A stretch of DNA of 8,794 nt from SAR86 cluster bacterium (GCA_013204195.1 JABMOJ010000489.1:1-8794); one strand, 5' to 3'. Shown: positions 1 to 7,862, counted from the stretch's first letter. Notes: generated from the sequence alone by a model not told the origin. Translations and numbers: made by a program.

Positions 1-482
1 AGTCTGTATCTTCCAATGCGCCAGCGATGGTGACGATGAAGGTCGACTCTGACAAGATTCGCGACGTTATTGGTAAAGGCGGCGCAACAATCCGTGGCAT
101 CACTGAGCAAACAGGCGCATCAGTGGACATCGATGACAATGGCACGATCACTATTTTTGGCGAAGGTTCTGAATCTAGAGATGCTGCTGTCGCAATGATT
201 CTGTCAATCACGGCTGAGGCTGAGGTGGGTCAAATCTACAAGGGTAAGGTTGTCAAAATCGCCGACTTCGGCGCATTTGTTAATATTCTGCCCGGTAAAG
301 ACGGTTTGCTGCACATCTCGCAAATTTCCCAGGAAAGAGTCGAGAAGGTAACGGACTTCCTCTCCGAAGGTCAGGAAATTGACGTGATAGTATTGGATGT
401 TGATCGCGGTCGAATCAAACTTTCGATGAAAGAAATGCCCGGTCAAGCTGATGCAGAGGCTCCTGCTGCAGCCACTGAATAA
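1..482 (+). CDS. pnp: Polynucleotide phosphorylase, C-terminal part (5' end outside window)
   Basis: This is the last 159 codons of a gene whose reading frame is open from position 3 and enters from the left edge. PNPase is a cytoplasmic trimeric 3'-5' exoribonuclease that degrades RNA phosphorolytically, often within the degradosome. Only the RNA-binding tail is visible. Counting residues from the internal Met at 27, a KH domain carries the GxxG loop in [11 protein letters not shown] (14-24). An S1 domain follows (about 68-136) with the hallmark segments [14 protein letters not shown] and GRIKLSMKE. The S1 loop VDRGRIKL looks one residue shorter than the VDRQGRI form of E. coli. A short acidic, alanine-rich tail ends at the TAA at 480-482. 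The Met at 27 is internal, not a start. The catalytic RNase PH domains lie outside the window. Identification is by motif recall and is strong. Confidence 0.96.
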   Translation, partial: SVSSNAPAMVTMKVDSDKIRDVIGKGGATIRGITEQTGASVDIDDNGTITIFGEGSESRDAAVAMILSITAEAEVGQIYKGKVVKIADFGAFVNILPGKDGLLHISQISQERVEKVTDFLSEGQEIDVIVLDVDRGRIKLSMKEMPGQADAEAPAAATE

Positions 483-499
483 GTGCTGTTAGGCAGTAT

Positions 500-531
500 A
501 AAAAAAGCCGGTCATTGACCGGCTTTTTTTT
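500..531. terminator. Bidirectional intrinsic terminator between pnp and acs
   Basis: A perfect 8-bp inverted repeat, GCCGGTCA / TGACCGGC (507-514 and 516-523), is flanked by seven A's on the left (500-506) and eight T's on the right (524-531). It therefore forms a GC-rich hairpin followed by a U-tract on either strand. It lies 17 bases past the pnp stop and 14 bases past the acs stop, between convergent genes. This is what a shared terminator should look like. Confidence 0.9.
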
Positions 532-545
532 AACCTTTTTTTGGT

Positions 546-2483
546 TTAGCTCTCGGGTCGGTGGGCAATCAAGTTTTCGAGCACGGCCGGATCAGCCAAT
601 GTGCTGGTGTCGCCAAGATTGTCCAGTTCGTTAGCGGCGATCTTGCGGAGTATTCTGCGCATGATTTTACCCGAGCGGGTTTTAGGCAAACCGGGTGCCC
701 ACTGGATAACATCTGGTTTGGCGATAGCACCGATTTCTGTTCGGCACTGGTTCATCAGTGCTTGTCGCAGGGCTTCGGTACCTTCAATATCATGCATTAG
801 CGTGACATAGGCATAGATTCCCTGGCCTTTGATCGGGTGGGGGAAACCCACTACGGCAGCCTCGGCGACGGCCTCGTGGAGCACCAGGGCGCTTTCTACT
901 TCAGCGGTGCCCATTCTGTGACCTGAGACATTCAAGACATCATCGACCCGTCCAGTAATCCAATAATAACCATCAGCGTCGCGTCGGGCACCATCGCCAG
1001 CAAAATAGTAACCGGGGTAGGTTGAATAATAGGTGCTGATGCAACGTTCATGATCGCCATAGACCGTTCGAATTTGACCAGGCCATGACCGCGTGATCAC
1101 CAAGTTACCCTCGCCAGCGCCTTCGATCAGCACGCCATTGGTGTCCATCAGTCCCAGCTCGACGCCGAAGAAGGGTTTGGTGGCAGACCCAGGTTTGAGG
1201 GGCGTCGCGCCCGGTAAAGGTGAAATCATGATGCCGCCAGTTTCAGTTTGCCACCAAGTATCAACAATCGGGCAGCGTTCGGCGCCAACGATATGGTAAT
1301 ACCACTCCCAGGCTTCTGGATTGATGGGTTCGCCAACACTGCCCAGCAGGCGCAGGGATGCGCGAGACGTGGCGGTGACAAACTCATTGCCTTGTCCCAT
1401 CAGAGCTCGCAATGCAGTGGGTGCTGTATAGAAAATATTAACCTTGTGTTTGTCGACTACCTGCCAGCAGCGGCCAGCATCCGGGTAAGTGGGTATGCCC
1501 TCGAACATCAATGTGGTCGCACCGTTGGCGAGGGGGCCATAGATAATATAAGTGTGGCCAGTGACCCAGCCGACATCCGCGGTACACCAATAAATATCGC
1601 CATCGTGATAGTCGAAGATGTACTTGTGGGTCATGGCAGCCTGGAGCATATAACCGCCAGTGGTGTGTAGCACGCCCTTCGGTTTGCCGGTGGAGCCTGA
1701 CGTGTACAATATAAAAAGTGGGTCCTCACTATCCATAGGGACCGCTTCACAGCTCGCTGACACCGCCTGAATGGCTGCTTCGTAATGAATATCTCGTGTG
1801 CTATCCCAGGGCACATCAGCGCCAGTGCGTTGGACGACAATGACGGTCTCGACATTCGGGCAACCCAAGAGCGCCTGATCAGTGTTGGCTTTGAGTGGAA
1901 TGGGTTTGCCGCCGCGAACACCCTCATCTGCGGTGATGACCGTGCGGCAGTCGGAATCGAGAATCCTGTCCTGCAGCGCCTGCGGCGAGAAGCCGCCGAA
2001 GACCACTGAGTGCACGGCACCGATACGGGCGCACGCCAACATCGCATAGGCAGCCTCGGGCACCATGGGCATATAGATGCAGACTCGGTCGCCCTTAACT
2101 ACGCCACGGTCTTTCAAGACATTCGCTAGCCGGCAGACCTTGTCGTGAACCTGAGCGTAGGTCAGGCTGGCATCGACAGTAGGATCATCGCCTTCCCAGA
2201 TAATCGCCACCTGATCGCCGCGGGTCGCTAAGTGCCGGTCCAGGCAGTTGTAGCAGGCGTTGAGCTGGCCACCAATAAACCAAGCAGTCTGACCTTGTTG
2301 TAAATCAGACTCTGTCAGCGTATCCCAGGGTTTGCTCCAGCTGAGGAACTCATTAGCCTGCGCTGGCCAAAAGGATTCTGGTTGATTGATTGACTCATCG
2401 TACATCTGCGCGTAGCGCTCGCTATCAATAAATGCGTGTTGTTGAGTCGCCTTGGATACTGGGTAGATCTTGTGTTCTGACAT
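546..2483 (-). CDS. acs: Acetyl-CoA synthetase (AMP-forming)
   Basis: The enzyme activates acetate to acetyl-CoA through an acetyl-AMP intermediate, the high-affinity route for acetate use. The 645-residue product matches the usual length (about 650). Visible motifs in order: the P-loop-like AMP-binding signature [11 protein letters not shown] (260-270); [10 protein letters not shown] (408-417), whose tryptophans line a small acyl pocket and favour acetate; the hinge/core [20 protein letters not shown] (511-530); and the C-terminal [11 protein letters not shown] (600-610), with the catalytic lysine (K606) that Pat-type acetyltransferases modify in related enzymes. The ATG at 2483 has a good AGGAG Shine-Dalgarno about 11 bases upstream, overlapping the end of pgi. 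The gap to the pgi stop is 3 bases, so it is the last gene of the pcnB operon. A propionate-specific relative is less likely given the WWQTETGG motif and overall similarity. Confidence 0.97.
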   Translation of the reverse strand: MSEHKIYPVSKATQQHAFIDSERYAQMYDESINQPESFWPAQANEFLSWSKPWDTLTESDLQQGQTAWFIGGQLNACYNCLDRHLATRGDQVAIIWEGDDPTVDASLTYAQVHDKVCRLANVLKDRGVVKGDRVCIYMPMVPEAAYAMLACARIGAVHSVVFGGFSPQALQDRILDSDCRTVITADEGVRGGKPIPLKANTDQALLGCPNVETVIVVQRTGADVPWDSTRDIHYEAAIQAVSASCEAVPMDSEDPLFILYTSGSTGKPKGVLHTTGGYMLQAAMTHKYIFDYHDGDIYWCTADVGWVTGHTYIIYGPLANGATTLMFEGIPTYPDAGRCWQVVDKHKVNIFYTAPTALRALMGQGNEFVTATSRASLRLLGSVGEPINPEAWEWYYHIVGAERCPIVDTWWQTETGGIMISPLPGATPLKPGSATKPFFGVELGLMDTNGVLIEGAGEGNLVITRSWPGQIRTVYGDHERCISTYYSTYPGYYFAGDGARRDADGYYWITGRVDDVLNVSGHRMGTAEVESALVLHEAVAEAAVVGFPHPIKGQGIYAYVTLMHDIEGTEALRQALMNQCRTEIGAIAKPDVIQWAPGLPKTRSGKIMRRILRKIAANELDNLGDTSTLADPAVLENLIAHRPES

Positions 2484-2486
2484 GGG

Positions 2487-4103
2487 TTAGTGACTCCTGA
2501 CCTTGCGCGTTTGTTGGTATCGACTGAGTAGTTCGCGGGTAGACGGATCCAGTGTCGGTTCGGCGCCCTGGTCGATTGCTTCAAAAATAGTTTCGCTGAG
2601 CTTTTTGCCAAGCTCGACGCCCCATTGATCGAAGGGGTTAATCTGCCATATTTGCGCCTGACAAAATACCTTGTGTTCATATAAGGCGATAGTAGCGCCC
2701 AGTGTCTCGGGTGTTAACTGATCCATGACAATAGTATTGGAGGGTCGATTGCCCGGCATAACTCGCGGCATTTTTTCTGATGCAGCGCCCTCAAATTTTA
2801 GCTGATCAATGTTTTGGCCTTGTAAAAGTGCCTGACTCTGGCTCAGGCAATTTGCCACCAACCAGTCATGATGCAGCTGTCTATCATGGTGAGGGGTTAA
2901 GGGCAGTATAAAATCAAGGCTGGTGAATTGTGTGCCCTGATGCAGAAGCTGGTGGAAGGCATGTTGGCCATTGGTCCCTTCACCGCCCCAAATTGTCGGA
3001 CCGGTCTGGATCGGGACGAGATCACCCTCGACGGAAACAGATTTGCCGTTGGATTCCATGTCGAGTTGCTGCAGGTGGGCCGGCAATAATCTCAGTGAGT
3101 GATCGTAGGGCAAAATGGCATGCGAGCCCACGTCCATGAAGTTTCGATAGAATACCCCCAGGGCCGCCAGCATCATGGGCATATTATTGGGCCAGCTGGC
3201 GGTGCGAAAGTGCGTGTCCATGGATTCAGCGCCCCGTAAAAGCGACTCGAAGTGGATAAAGCCAAATTTGATGGCGATGGGCAGGCTCACTGCGGACCAG
3301 AGGCTATAGCGCCCACCGACCCAGTCCCACATCGGTAGGATATTTTCATCGGCAATGCCAAACGCTTGGGCGGCAGGTACATTGCTGGTGACTGCAACGG
3401 CGTGCAGGTGTAATTGGGCTGCCGGAATCGTTTGCCGCAACCAGCGCTGAGTTGACTCGGCATTCACTCGAGTTTCTACGGTCGCGAAGGATTTTGAGAC
3501 AATAATGACCAGCGTCCGGGTCGGGTCGAGTCTGGCCAGCACTTGGTCGATATGCAGACCATCAACATTAGCCACATAATCACAGCGGATTTGGCCATCG
3601 TCGTAGGGTGACAGCGCTTCATCCACCATGCGTGGGCCAAGGTACGAGCCACCAATACCTATATGCAAAATATTAGTGATAGTTTTGCCGGTGGCACCTA
3701 GCCAGCGGCCGGAGCGTACTGCGTCGCTGATGCGTTTGACGCTGGCCAAAGATGCCTGGACCGCGCCATACTGATCGGCCAATTGTGGGCTGACCTGTTG
3801 TGGGCTCGTTCTGAGCAGGGTGTGCAGCGCGGCGCGGTGTTCGGTTCGGTTGATCCTATCGCCGCCAAACATGGCGTCAATGCTGGTGCGAAGCTTGACG
3901 TCATCGAACAATTGTTGGAACAGGGTCAGCGTCTCAGCGTTGATCAGGTTTTTTGAATAATCCAGGGTCAGGCCAGCTGCGGTCATGCTATATCGCGTCG
4001 CACGAGTGGGGTCCGCGGCAAACATCGACATCATGGACGACTGGCGCATCTTCTGCGCGTGGTTAGTGAGCGCTTGCCAGGAGCGCGGAAGAGCGTAAGT
4101 CAT
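2487..4103 (-). CDS. pgi: Glucose-6-phosphate isomerase
   Basis: It interconverts glucose 6-phosphate and fructose 6-phosphate in the cytoplasm. The product is 538 residues, close to the family's roughly 550. Motifs in order: GIGGSYLGPRM (148-158), the phosphate-binding loop SKSFATVET (203-211, the SKTFTTQET of E. coli with conservative changes), WDWVGGRYSLWSA (259-271, containing the active-site Arg), LDMESNGKSV (347-356, catalytic Glu350), GGEGTNGQHAFHQ (373-385, catalytic His381) and NPFDQWGVELGK (489-500, catalytic Lys500). All key catalytic residues are present, so it should be active. The ATG at 4103 follows the upstream kinase stop by 4 bases. I see no strong Shine-Dalgarno, so initiation probably depends on translational coupling. 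The acs gene follows after 3 bases. Confidence 0.97.
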   Translation of the reverse strand: MTYALPRSWQALTNHAQKMRQSSMMSMFAADPTRATRYSMTAAGLTLDYSKNLINAETLTLFQQLFDDVKLRTSIDAMFGGDRINRTEHRAALHTLLRTSPQQVSPQLADQYGAVQASLASVKRISDAVRSGRWLGATGKTITNILHIGIGGSYLGPRMVDEALSPYDDGQIRCDYVANVDGLHIDQVLARLDPTRTLVIIVSKSFATVETRVNAESTQRWLRQTIPAAQLHLHAVAVTSNVPAAQAFGIADENILPMWDWVGGRYSLWSAVSLPIAIKFGFIHFESLLRGAESMDTHFRTASWPNNMPMMLAALGVFYRNFMDVGSHAILPYDHSLRLLPAHLQQLDMESNGKSVSVEGDLVPIQTGPTIWGGEGTNGQHAFHQLLHQGTQFTSLDFILPLTPHHDRQLHHDWLVANCLSQSQALLQGQNIDQLKFEGAASEKMPRVMPGNRPSNTIVMDQLTPETLGATIALYEHKVFCQAQIWQINPFDQWGVELGKKLSETIFEAIDQGAEPTLDPSTRELLSRYQQTRKVRSH

Positions 4104-4107
4104 AGTG

Positions 4108-4821
4108 TCACACCATAGAGGGCGTCGGATTGTAATAGTGTCTGGCGCGTTTCACAGTACTGAGATAGGTGACTAGTGCGTCGTAATCAGCGTCGCTATT
4201 AACCAGATCAATCTCGGCGGCATTAACGATGAGCAGCGGTGCGTCATCGTAGTAATGAAAGAAGCGTGTGTATGCATCCACCAGCTGGGCAAGATAGGCT
4301 TTTTCAATCTGCTGTTCCGCGGCGACACCCCGTAGCTGAATACGGTCCATTAACACTGGCACGGGTGCTTGCAGATAGATCACCAGATCAGGTTTTGGGG
4401 CGTCGATGGCAAGGTGCTGGTAAACGTTATCGTAGAGTTCCAGTTCGTCACGATCGAGGTTGATCTCGGCGAATAAACGATCTTTCTCTAGCAGGAAATC
4501 AGCGATACGGACCGGCTCAAACATGTCGCCCTGGCGCATTTCCTGGATTTGCCGACTGCGTTCAAATAGAAAAAACAGCTGTGTGGGCAATGCCGCTTGG
4601 CGGCGGTTCTGATAGAAGCGTTCAAGAAAGGGGTTGGTCTCAGGTTTTTCCAGAACCGTTTCGTAGTTAAAAGTGGCGGCAAGTCGTTTAGTAAACGAGG
4701 TCTTGCCGACCCCAATGGGGCCTTCGATAGCAATGTAGCGGGGGAAGTCCGGGTGGTTTGTGTCGAACTGCAAGCCTTTCTCCCCAGAGTGTGTCAGCGA
4801 GTTGGATGACTGATTGTACAT
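4108..4821 (-). CDS. Deoxynucleoside kinase (deoxyadenosine/deoxyguanosine kinase family)
   Basis: A P-loop kinase expected to phosphorylate deoxynucleosides to 5'-monophosphates for nucleotide salvage. The frame gives 237 residues. Walker A GPIGVGKT is at 34-41. LLEKDRLFAEI (110-120) is the substrate-site/DR region typical of the family. LIYL/DRIQLRGVAAEQQIEKAYL (about 148-177) is the LID region; the usual second Arg of RGR is Val here. LLIVNAAEIDLVN (196-208) completes the C-terminal signature. The ATG at 4821, 5 bases after the pcnB stop, has no convincing Shine-Dalgarno. A TTG at 4771-4773 (codon 17) has GGGGAGAAAGG just upstream and would give a 221-residue protein beginning close to the conserved domain, so it may be the true start. 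The gene sits in the pcnB-pgi-acs operon, where relatives also carry folK and panBC. Exact nucleoside specificity cannot be read from sequence. Confidence 0.88.
   Translation of the reverse strand: MYNQSSNSLTHSGEKGLQFDTNHPDFPRYIAIEGPIGVGKTSFTKRLAATFNYETVLEKPETNPFLERFYQNRRQAALPTQLFFLFERSRQIQEMRQGDMFEPVRIADFLLEKDRLFAEINLDRDELELYDNVYQHLAIDAPKPDLVIYLQAPVPVLMDRIQLRGVAAEQQIEKAYLAQLVDAYTRFFHYYDDAPLLIVNAAEIDLVNSDADYDALVTYLSTVKRARHYYNPTPSMV
4774..4785 (-). promoter_or_regulatory. Strong Shine-Dalgarno pointing to an internal TTG start of the kinase
   Basis: On the minus strand this reads GGGGAGAAAGGC directly before TTG (4771-4773). GGAG sits 6 bases from the TTG, ideal spacing. The annotated ATG at 4821 has no comparable site. 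This decides between a 237- and a 221-residue kinase, and favours the shorter form. Confidence 0.5.
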
Positions 4822-4826
4822 CGATG

Positions 4827-6095
4827 TCAGTCGGTGGCGACTTGATTTGATGGCTTTCGTCGACGCTTACGTGGGCGTTTAGCGGGCGCTGTCGGTTGTT
4901 CCAACAGTTCGCTGCGATCTTCTTCTGCCGTTTCTTGAAATTGGGTCCACCAGGCGCCGAGTTCATCGAGTTGTTCGCCGGACTCCTCGCGCAATAACAA
5001 AAAATCATAGGCCGCGCGAAAGCGCTTGTGCAGCAGGAGTGTCTCTGGCTTTTTGCCGGACTTGATGGGCAGTCGATATTGCAGGCTCCAGATATCTCGC
5101 ATCGGTCCCGAAAATCTTTTCGGAATCGAAGTGACTGACAGCTGCCTGGACACGGCTTGATTAGCGCCTTCGAAACTAGCGACATAGCTAGTCTCGCCGT
5201 CTGCTTCAAGCTGTTCACGTTGTTCTAAGTAGGGTTGCCAGAGCAATGCGGCGAAGATGAACGCAGGAGTGACCGGCATATCCTGTGCAATTCGCCGATC
5301 GGTGCTGGCTAATGCCAGGCGAATTAACTCGGCGCCGTTGCCTGTCTCAAGTAGGCGGTTCGTGTCTGGAAATAGCCAGCCGAACAAATCATATTCCCGC
5401 AGTACGGCGAAAGATTGCTCGCCATGGCCGCTCATGAAAAGTTTTAACACTTCCTCGAACAGGCGCGCGGGTGGTATGTCTCGCAGCAGCAGACCCAAGC
5501 GGTAGAGCGGTTCGGCCGTGGTCTGTTCGATTTCAAAACCGAGTTTAGCCTTGAAGCGGACGGCCCTCAACATGCGTACAGGGTCTTCTCTATAGCGGCT
5601 ATCAGGATTGCCGATCAATCGAATTTGGCGGCTGCCGAGGTCTTCGAGACCTCGCACCTCATTAATAATGGTGTCATTTTCAGGGTCGTAGTAAAGCGCG
5701 TTCATCGTGAAGTCACGGCGCTCGGCGTCTTCGTGAAAGCTGCCGTAAATATTGTCAGACAGGATCATACCGCCATCGGAAAAATTCTGTTCTGTCTGGG
5801 TCTCGCTGTGGGGCGCTCGGAATGTGGCAACCTCAATGATTTCTCGACCGAACCGGACGTGGACAATTTTGAAGCGACGACCAATTAAGCGCGAGTTACG
5901 AAATAATTCGTGAACCTCTTCGGGATGGGCATCAGTGGCCACGTCAAAGTCCTTGGGATGATTGCCAAGGAGTAAGTCGCGCACACAGCCACCTACCAGA
6001 TACGCCTGGTAACCAGCACTGGTCAGGCGTTTGACGACCTTCAGGGCACTGACGTTGATATAGTCAGGAGATAAATCGATAGGGGCGTTAGTCAT
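4827..6095 (-). CDS. pcnB: Poly(A) polymerase I
   Basis: It adds 3' poly(A) tails to RNA, which promotes decay by exonucleases such as PNPase. The product is 422 residues. The nucleotidyltransferase head shows LVGGCVRD (33-40) and the catalytic carboxylates in DFDVAT (Asp49, Asp51). GRRFKIVHV (72-80) is the feature that separates PcnB from CCA-adding enzymes. RRDFTMNAL (126-134) and EDPVRMLRAVRF (170-181) follow. The C-terminus is strongly basic (KRPRKRRRK, about 406-414), as in E. coli PcnB, and may bind RNA. The ATG at 6095 is the first start after an in-frame TAG four codons upstream. Its Shine-Dalgarno is poor. It heads the operon with the kinase, pgi and acs. The preceding gene is a CbrB-like regulator, the same order as in Pseudomonas. 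Confidence 0.95.
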   Translation of the reverse strand: MTNAPIDLSPDYINVSALKVVKRLTSAGYQAYLVGGCVRDLLLGNHPKDFDVATDAHPEEVHELFRNSRLIGRRFKIVHVRFGREIIEVATFRAPHSETQTEQNFSDGGMILSDNIYGSFHEDAERRDFTMNALYYDPENDTIINEVRGLEDLGSRQIRLIGNPDSRYREDPVRMLRAVRFKAKLGFEIEQTTAEPLYRLGLLLRDIPPARLFEEVLKLFMSGHGEQSFAVLREYDLFGWLFPDTNRLLETGNGAELIRLALASTDRRIAQDMPVTPAFIFAALLWQPYLEQREQLEADGETSYVASFEGANQAVSRQLSVTSIPKRFSGPMRDIWSLQYRLPIKSGKKPETLLLHKRFRAAYDFLLLREESGEQLDELGAWWTQFQETAEEDRSELLEQPTAPAKRPRKRRRKPSNQVATD

Positions 6096-6153
6096 TCGGG
6101 TGAGCTATTTGAAAGATGGCTATATCCGCCGAGGCTGGTAACAGAAGGATCTA

Positions 6154-6162
6154 ATACTAGCA
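6154..6162 (-). promoter_or_regulatory. Candidate extended -10 promoter for the pcnB operon
   Basis: Minus-strand TGCTAGTAT fits an extended -10 (TGn plus a TATAAT-like hexamer matching 4 of 6). It lies 59 bases upstream of the pcnB ATG and downstream of the terminator at 6211-6238, where a new promoter is needed if the RNA gene terminates. The -35 region at 17-bp spacing (TACTTT) is weak. Confidence 0.35.
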
Positions 6163-6210
6163 GAGAGTGTCGTCGGAAAGTATGGGTGAAAAGCATTTTG
6201 GTAACGGGTG

Positions 6211-6238
6211 AAAAAACTAGGGGGAAAGAGATTCCCCC
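6211..6238 (-). terminator. Intrinsic terminator ending the cbrB-pcnB intergenic RNA
   Basis: On the minus strand the 7-bp stem GGGGGAA / TTCCCCC (6232-6238 with 6220-6226) encloses a 5-base loop. It is followed by TAG and then six T's (6216-6211). It lies in the gap between two genes on the same strand and far from the cbrB stop (over 300 bases), so it more plausibly ends a separate small RNA than cbrB itself. Confidence 0.8.
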
Positions 6239-6360
6239 GTCAGGTCCGCATGGTGTTGGTTGTTATTATTATTAGGCTTTTATTGTTTTTATTCTAATGT
6301 CGATCACGCCGAGGTTTGTTTGCTATTGATGTTACATCGACACATTTGCTTCACACCTGT
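6211..6360 (-). ncRNA. Putative CrcZ-like Hfq/Crc-sequestering small RNA
   Basis: In Pseudomonas, CrcZ is transcribed from a sigma-54 promoter by CbrB from the gap between cbrB and pcnB. It titrates Hfq (with Crc) through repeated CA/A-rich motifs. Here the same gap holds a sigma-54 promoter at 6370-6385, a predicted start near 6360 and a terminator at 6211-6238, giving about 150 nt. Between them lie A-rich runs readable as consecutive ARN triplets, the Hfq distal-face code: AAUAAAAACAAUAAAAGC (6293-6276, six triplets) and AAUAAUAAUAACAAC (6273-6259, five triplets). A shorter run, AAUAGCAAA, is at 6327-6319. No convincing open frame is present. It is much shorter than the roughly 400-nt CrcZ of P. 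aeruginosa, so it may be a minimal or divergent version. Position, promoter class, motif content and terminator all agree; sequence homology was not tested. Confidence 0.68.
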
Positions 6361-6369
6361 ACGATCTAC

Positions 6370-6385
6370 AGCACGATTTGTGCCA
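6370..6385 (-). promoter_or_regulatory. Sigma-54 promoter of the small RNA
   Basis: Minus-strand TGGCACAAATCGTGCT has a perfect -24 element (TGGCAC) and a near-perfect -12 element (GTGCT for TTGCW). There are exactly 10 bases between the GG and the GC, as RpoN requires. It predicts a start near 6359-6360. A sigma-54 activator of the CbrB type is encoded immediately upstream. Confidence 0.8.
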
Positions 6386-6449
6386 GGCCAATATAGTGTT
6401 TAAAAGCAAGGTGTTAGGATTGTGGCGTAATGTGGCAGCGGGGCGATTA

Positions 6450-6487
6450 GTTACGTTATCGCGCAAGGATTGAGTGCATTGGTAACA
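6450..6487 (-). promoter_or_regulatory. Candidate activator-binding site (inverted GTAAC half-sites)
   Basis: On the minus strand TGTTAC (6487-6482) and GTAAC (6454-6450) form inverted half-sites 27 bases apart. Their centre is about 109 bases upstream of the predicted RNA start, a normal enhancer distance for a sigma-54 activator. From memory, TGTTAC/GTAACA half-sites are reported for CbrB in Pseudomonas, but the spacing here may differ. Confidence 0.45.
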
Positions 6488-6548
6488 CCGGCGCTGCAGC
6501 GATTCAGCCCCGAGAGCTTGTCCTTCGAGTGTCTCGTATCATGAGCCG

Positions 6549-7862
6549 TTAGAGCCTGCGGAAGCGCTCGCGCGGCATACTGAGTTTTTGACGGCGCTGC
6601 CACAAGGCTTTTCGGCTGATGCCGAGCTTCTGCGCTAGCTCGGTTTCAGTCATGTGATCTTGATTGTCGATAACAAAGCGCGTGAAATAGTCTTCCAGAG
6701 AAACTGAGCCTTTAACTTTGCTGGCGTTACTCGAGTGGCCAGCATCGCTATCAATAGCGAGCAACTCGGCATCAATCACCCGGCCCTCACACAGTATAAC
6801 GCCGCGTTCGACAGCATTCATTAATTCTCTAATATTGCCTGGCCAGGAATAAGTCTGAATGACGTCGAGGGCGCACTGGGAAAACCTTAAGCCGGTTTTG
6901 CCTAAGTTTTTGCTATTGGTTTGCAGGAAGTGTTTGGCTAAATTCAGCAGGTCGCCGGGTCGTTCTCGCAATGGCGGCAAGGTGAGCTTGACGACGTTTA
7001 ATCGATAATAAAGGTCTTCACGAAACAGGCCACTTTGGGTCAAAAGCTCGAGGTTCCTGTGGGTTGCGGCGATGAGCCGAACGTCGACCTTGCGAGTTTC
7101 TGTCGATCCGACTTTGCGGATTTCACCTTCCTGCAGAACTCGTAGTAATCGCGCCTGGGCTTCCAGCGGCAATTCACCGATTTCATCAAGGAATAATGTT
7201 CCGCCGTCAGCCGCCTCAACAAGCCCGGTTCGGCTGCTGGTCGCACCGGTAAAAGCGCCTTTTTCATGGCCGAACAATTCCGACTCTATCAGCGTCTCAG
7301 GGATCGCCGCACAATTGAGCGATACGATTCTCCGTTGTTTTCTGGGTCCGGCGGCGTGAATAGCTTGGGCTACCAGCTCTTTGCCCGTGCCTGATTCACC
7401 CAAAATAAGTACGTTGGTCTGAGTGGGCGCGACTTTGTGGATGCGATCGAAGAGTTTTCTCATGGCGTCACAAGTCCCGAGCATCTCTGGGAATAACGGA
7501 GAAATCGTCGAGTGGGGCTCAATGAGCGCCGTGATACTTTCGAACAGATCTTCATGGACGAAGGGCTTGGCAATATAATCTGCTGCGCCTAGTTTCATAG
7601 TATCCACTGCAGATCTGACGCTGGCGTGGCTGGTCATGACCAGCACCGGGACGTTGATCGCGTGGCTAATGATATCGGTGCCAGCAGAGCCGGGCAGCCG
7701 CAAGTCAGTGATAATTAGCGCGAAGTCCTGCAAATTATTTTGCAAGGCCTCTGCCAAGGATCCAGCTTCTACGACGTTGTATGATTTTTTTTCTAGAAAC
7801 GTCTTTAAAGATGTGCGTGCGACGACTTCGTCTTCGACGATAAGAATCTTTTTTCGGCTCAT
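6549..7862 (-). CDS. cbrB: CbrB-like sigma-54-dependent response regulator
   Basis: An NtrC-family activator that, once phosphorylated, remodels sigma-54 RNA polymerase. It has 437 residues. The receiver domain (5-112) has the acidic pair Glu10/Asp11, the phosphoacceptor Asp53 in TDLRLPG, Thr77 and Lys99. The AAA+ domain (about 128-365) has Walker A GESGTGKE (155-162), the sigma-54-contacting GAFTGA loop (202-207) and Walker B GTLFLDEIGELP (221-232). The C-terminus SLEDYF...QDHMTETELAQKLGISRKALWQRRQKL (388-427) is a Fis-type helix-turn-helix that closely resembles Pseudomonas CbrB. All key residues are intact. The location just upstream of pcnB, with a sigma-54 promoter in the gap, supports the CbrB assignment over generic NtrC. 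The ATG at 7862 has only a weak Shine-Dalgarno (CAGG about 15 bases upstream). The expected partner kinase gene upstream is degenerate, so how it is activated is unclear. Confidence 0.87.
   Translation of the reverse strand: MSRKKILIVEDEVVARTSLKTFLEKKSYNVVEAGSLAEALQNNLQDFALIITDLRLPGSAGTDIISHAINVPVLVMTSHASVRSAVDTMKLGAADYIAKPFVHEDLFESITALIEPHSTISPLFPEMLGTCDAMRKLFDRIHKVAPTQTNVLILGESGTGKELVAQAIHAAGPRKQRRIVSLNCAAIPETLIESELFGHEKGAFTGATSSRTGLVEAADGGTLFLDEIGELPLEAQARLLRVLQEGEIRKVGSTETRKVDVRLIAATHRNLELLTQSGLFREDLYYRLNVVKLTLPPLRERPGDLLNLAKHFLQTNSKNLGKTGLRFSQCALDVIQTYSWPGNIRELMNAVERGVILCEGRVIDAELLAIDSDAGHSSNASKVKGSVSLEDYFTRFVIDNQDHMTETELAQKLGISRKALWQRRQKLSMPRERFRRL

Noticed and set aside
1248..1670. A 140-codon plus-strand open frame inside acs
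   Set aside because: Antisense shadow of the conserved AMP-binding region; no ribosome-binding site or recognisable domain.
4688..5218. A 176-codon open frame on the minus strand overlapping pcnB and the kinase
   Set aside because: It is an out-of-frame shadow of two clearly identified genes, with no family motif.
4827..6095. CCA-adding tRNA nucleotidyltransferase as the identity of this gene
   Set aside because: The GRRFKIVHV motif, the basic C-terminal tail and the neighbouring genes all point to PcnB instead.
6211..6238. This hairpin as the terminator of cbrB mRNA itself
   Set aside because: It is over 300 bases past the cbrB stop and a sigma-54 promoter lies between them, so a separate RNA is the simpler reading, although cbrB read-through could also end here.
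6461..6479. A second sigma-54-like pattern on the minus strand (TGCAC then TTGC)
   Set aside because: The two elements are 12 rather than 10 bases apart and the -24 GG is TG, so RpoN would not fit; the site at 6370-6385 is far better.
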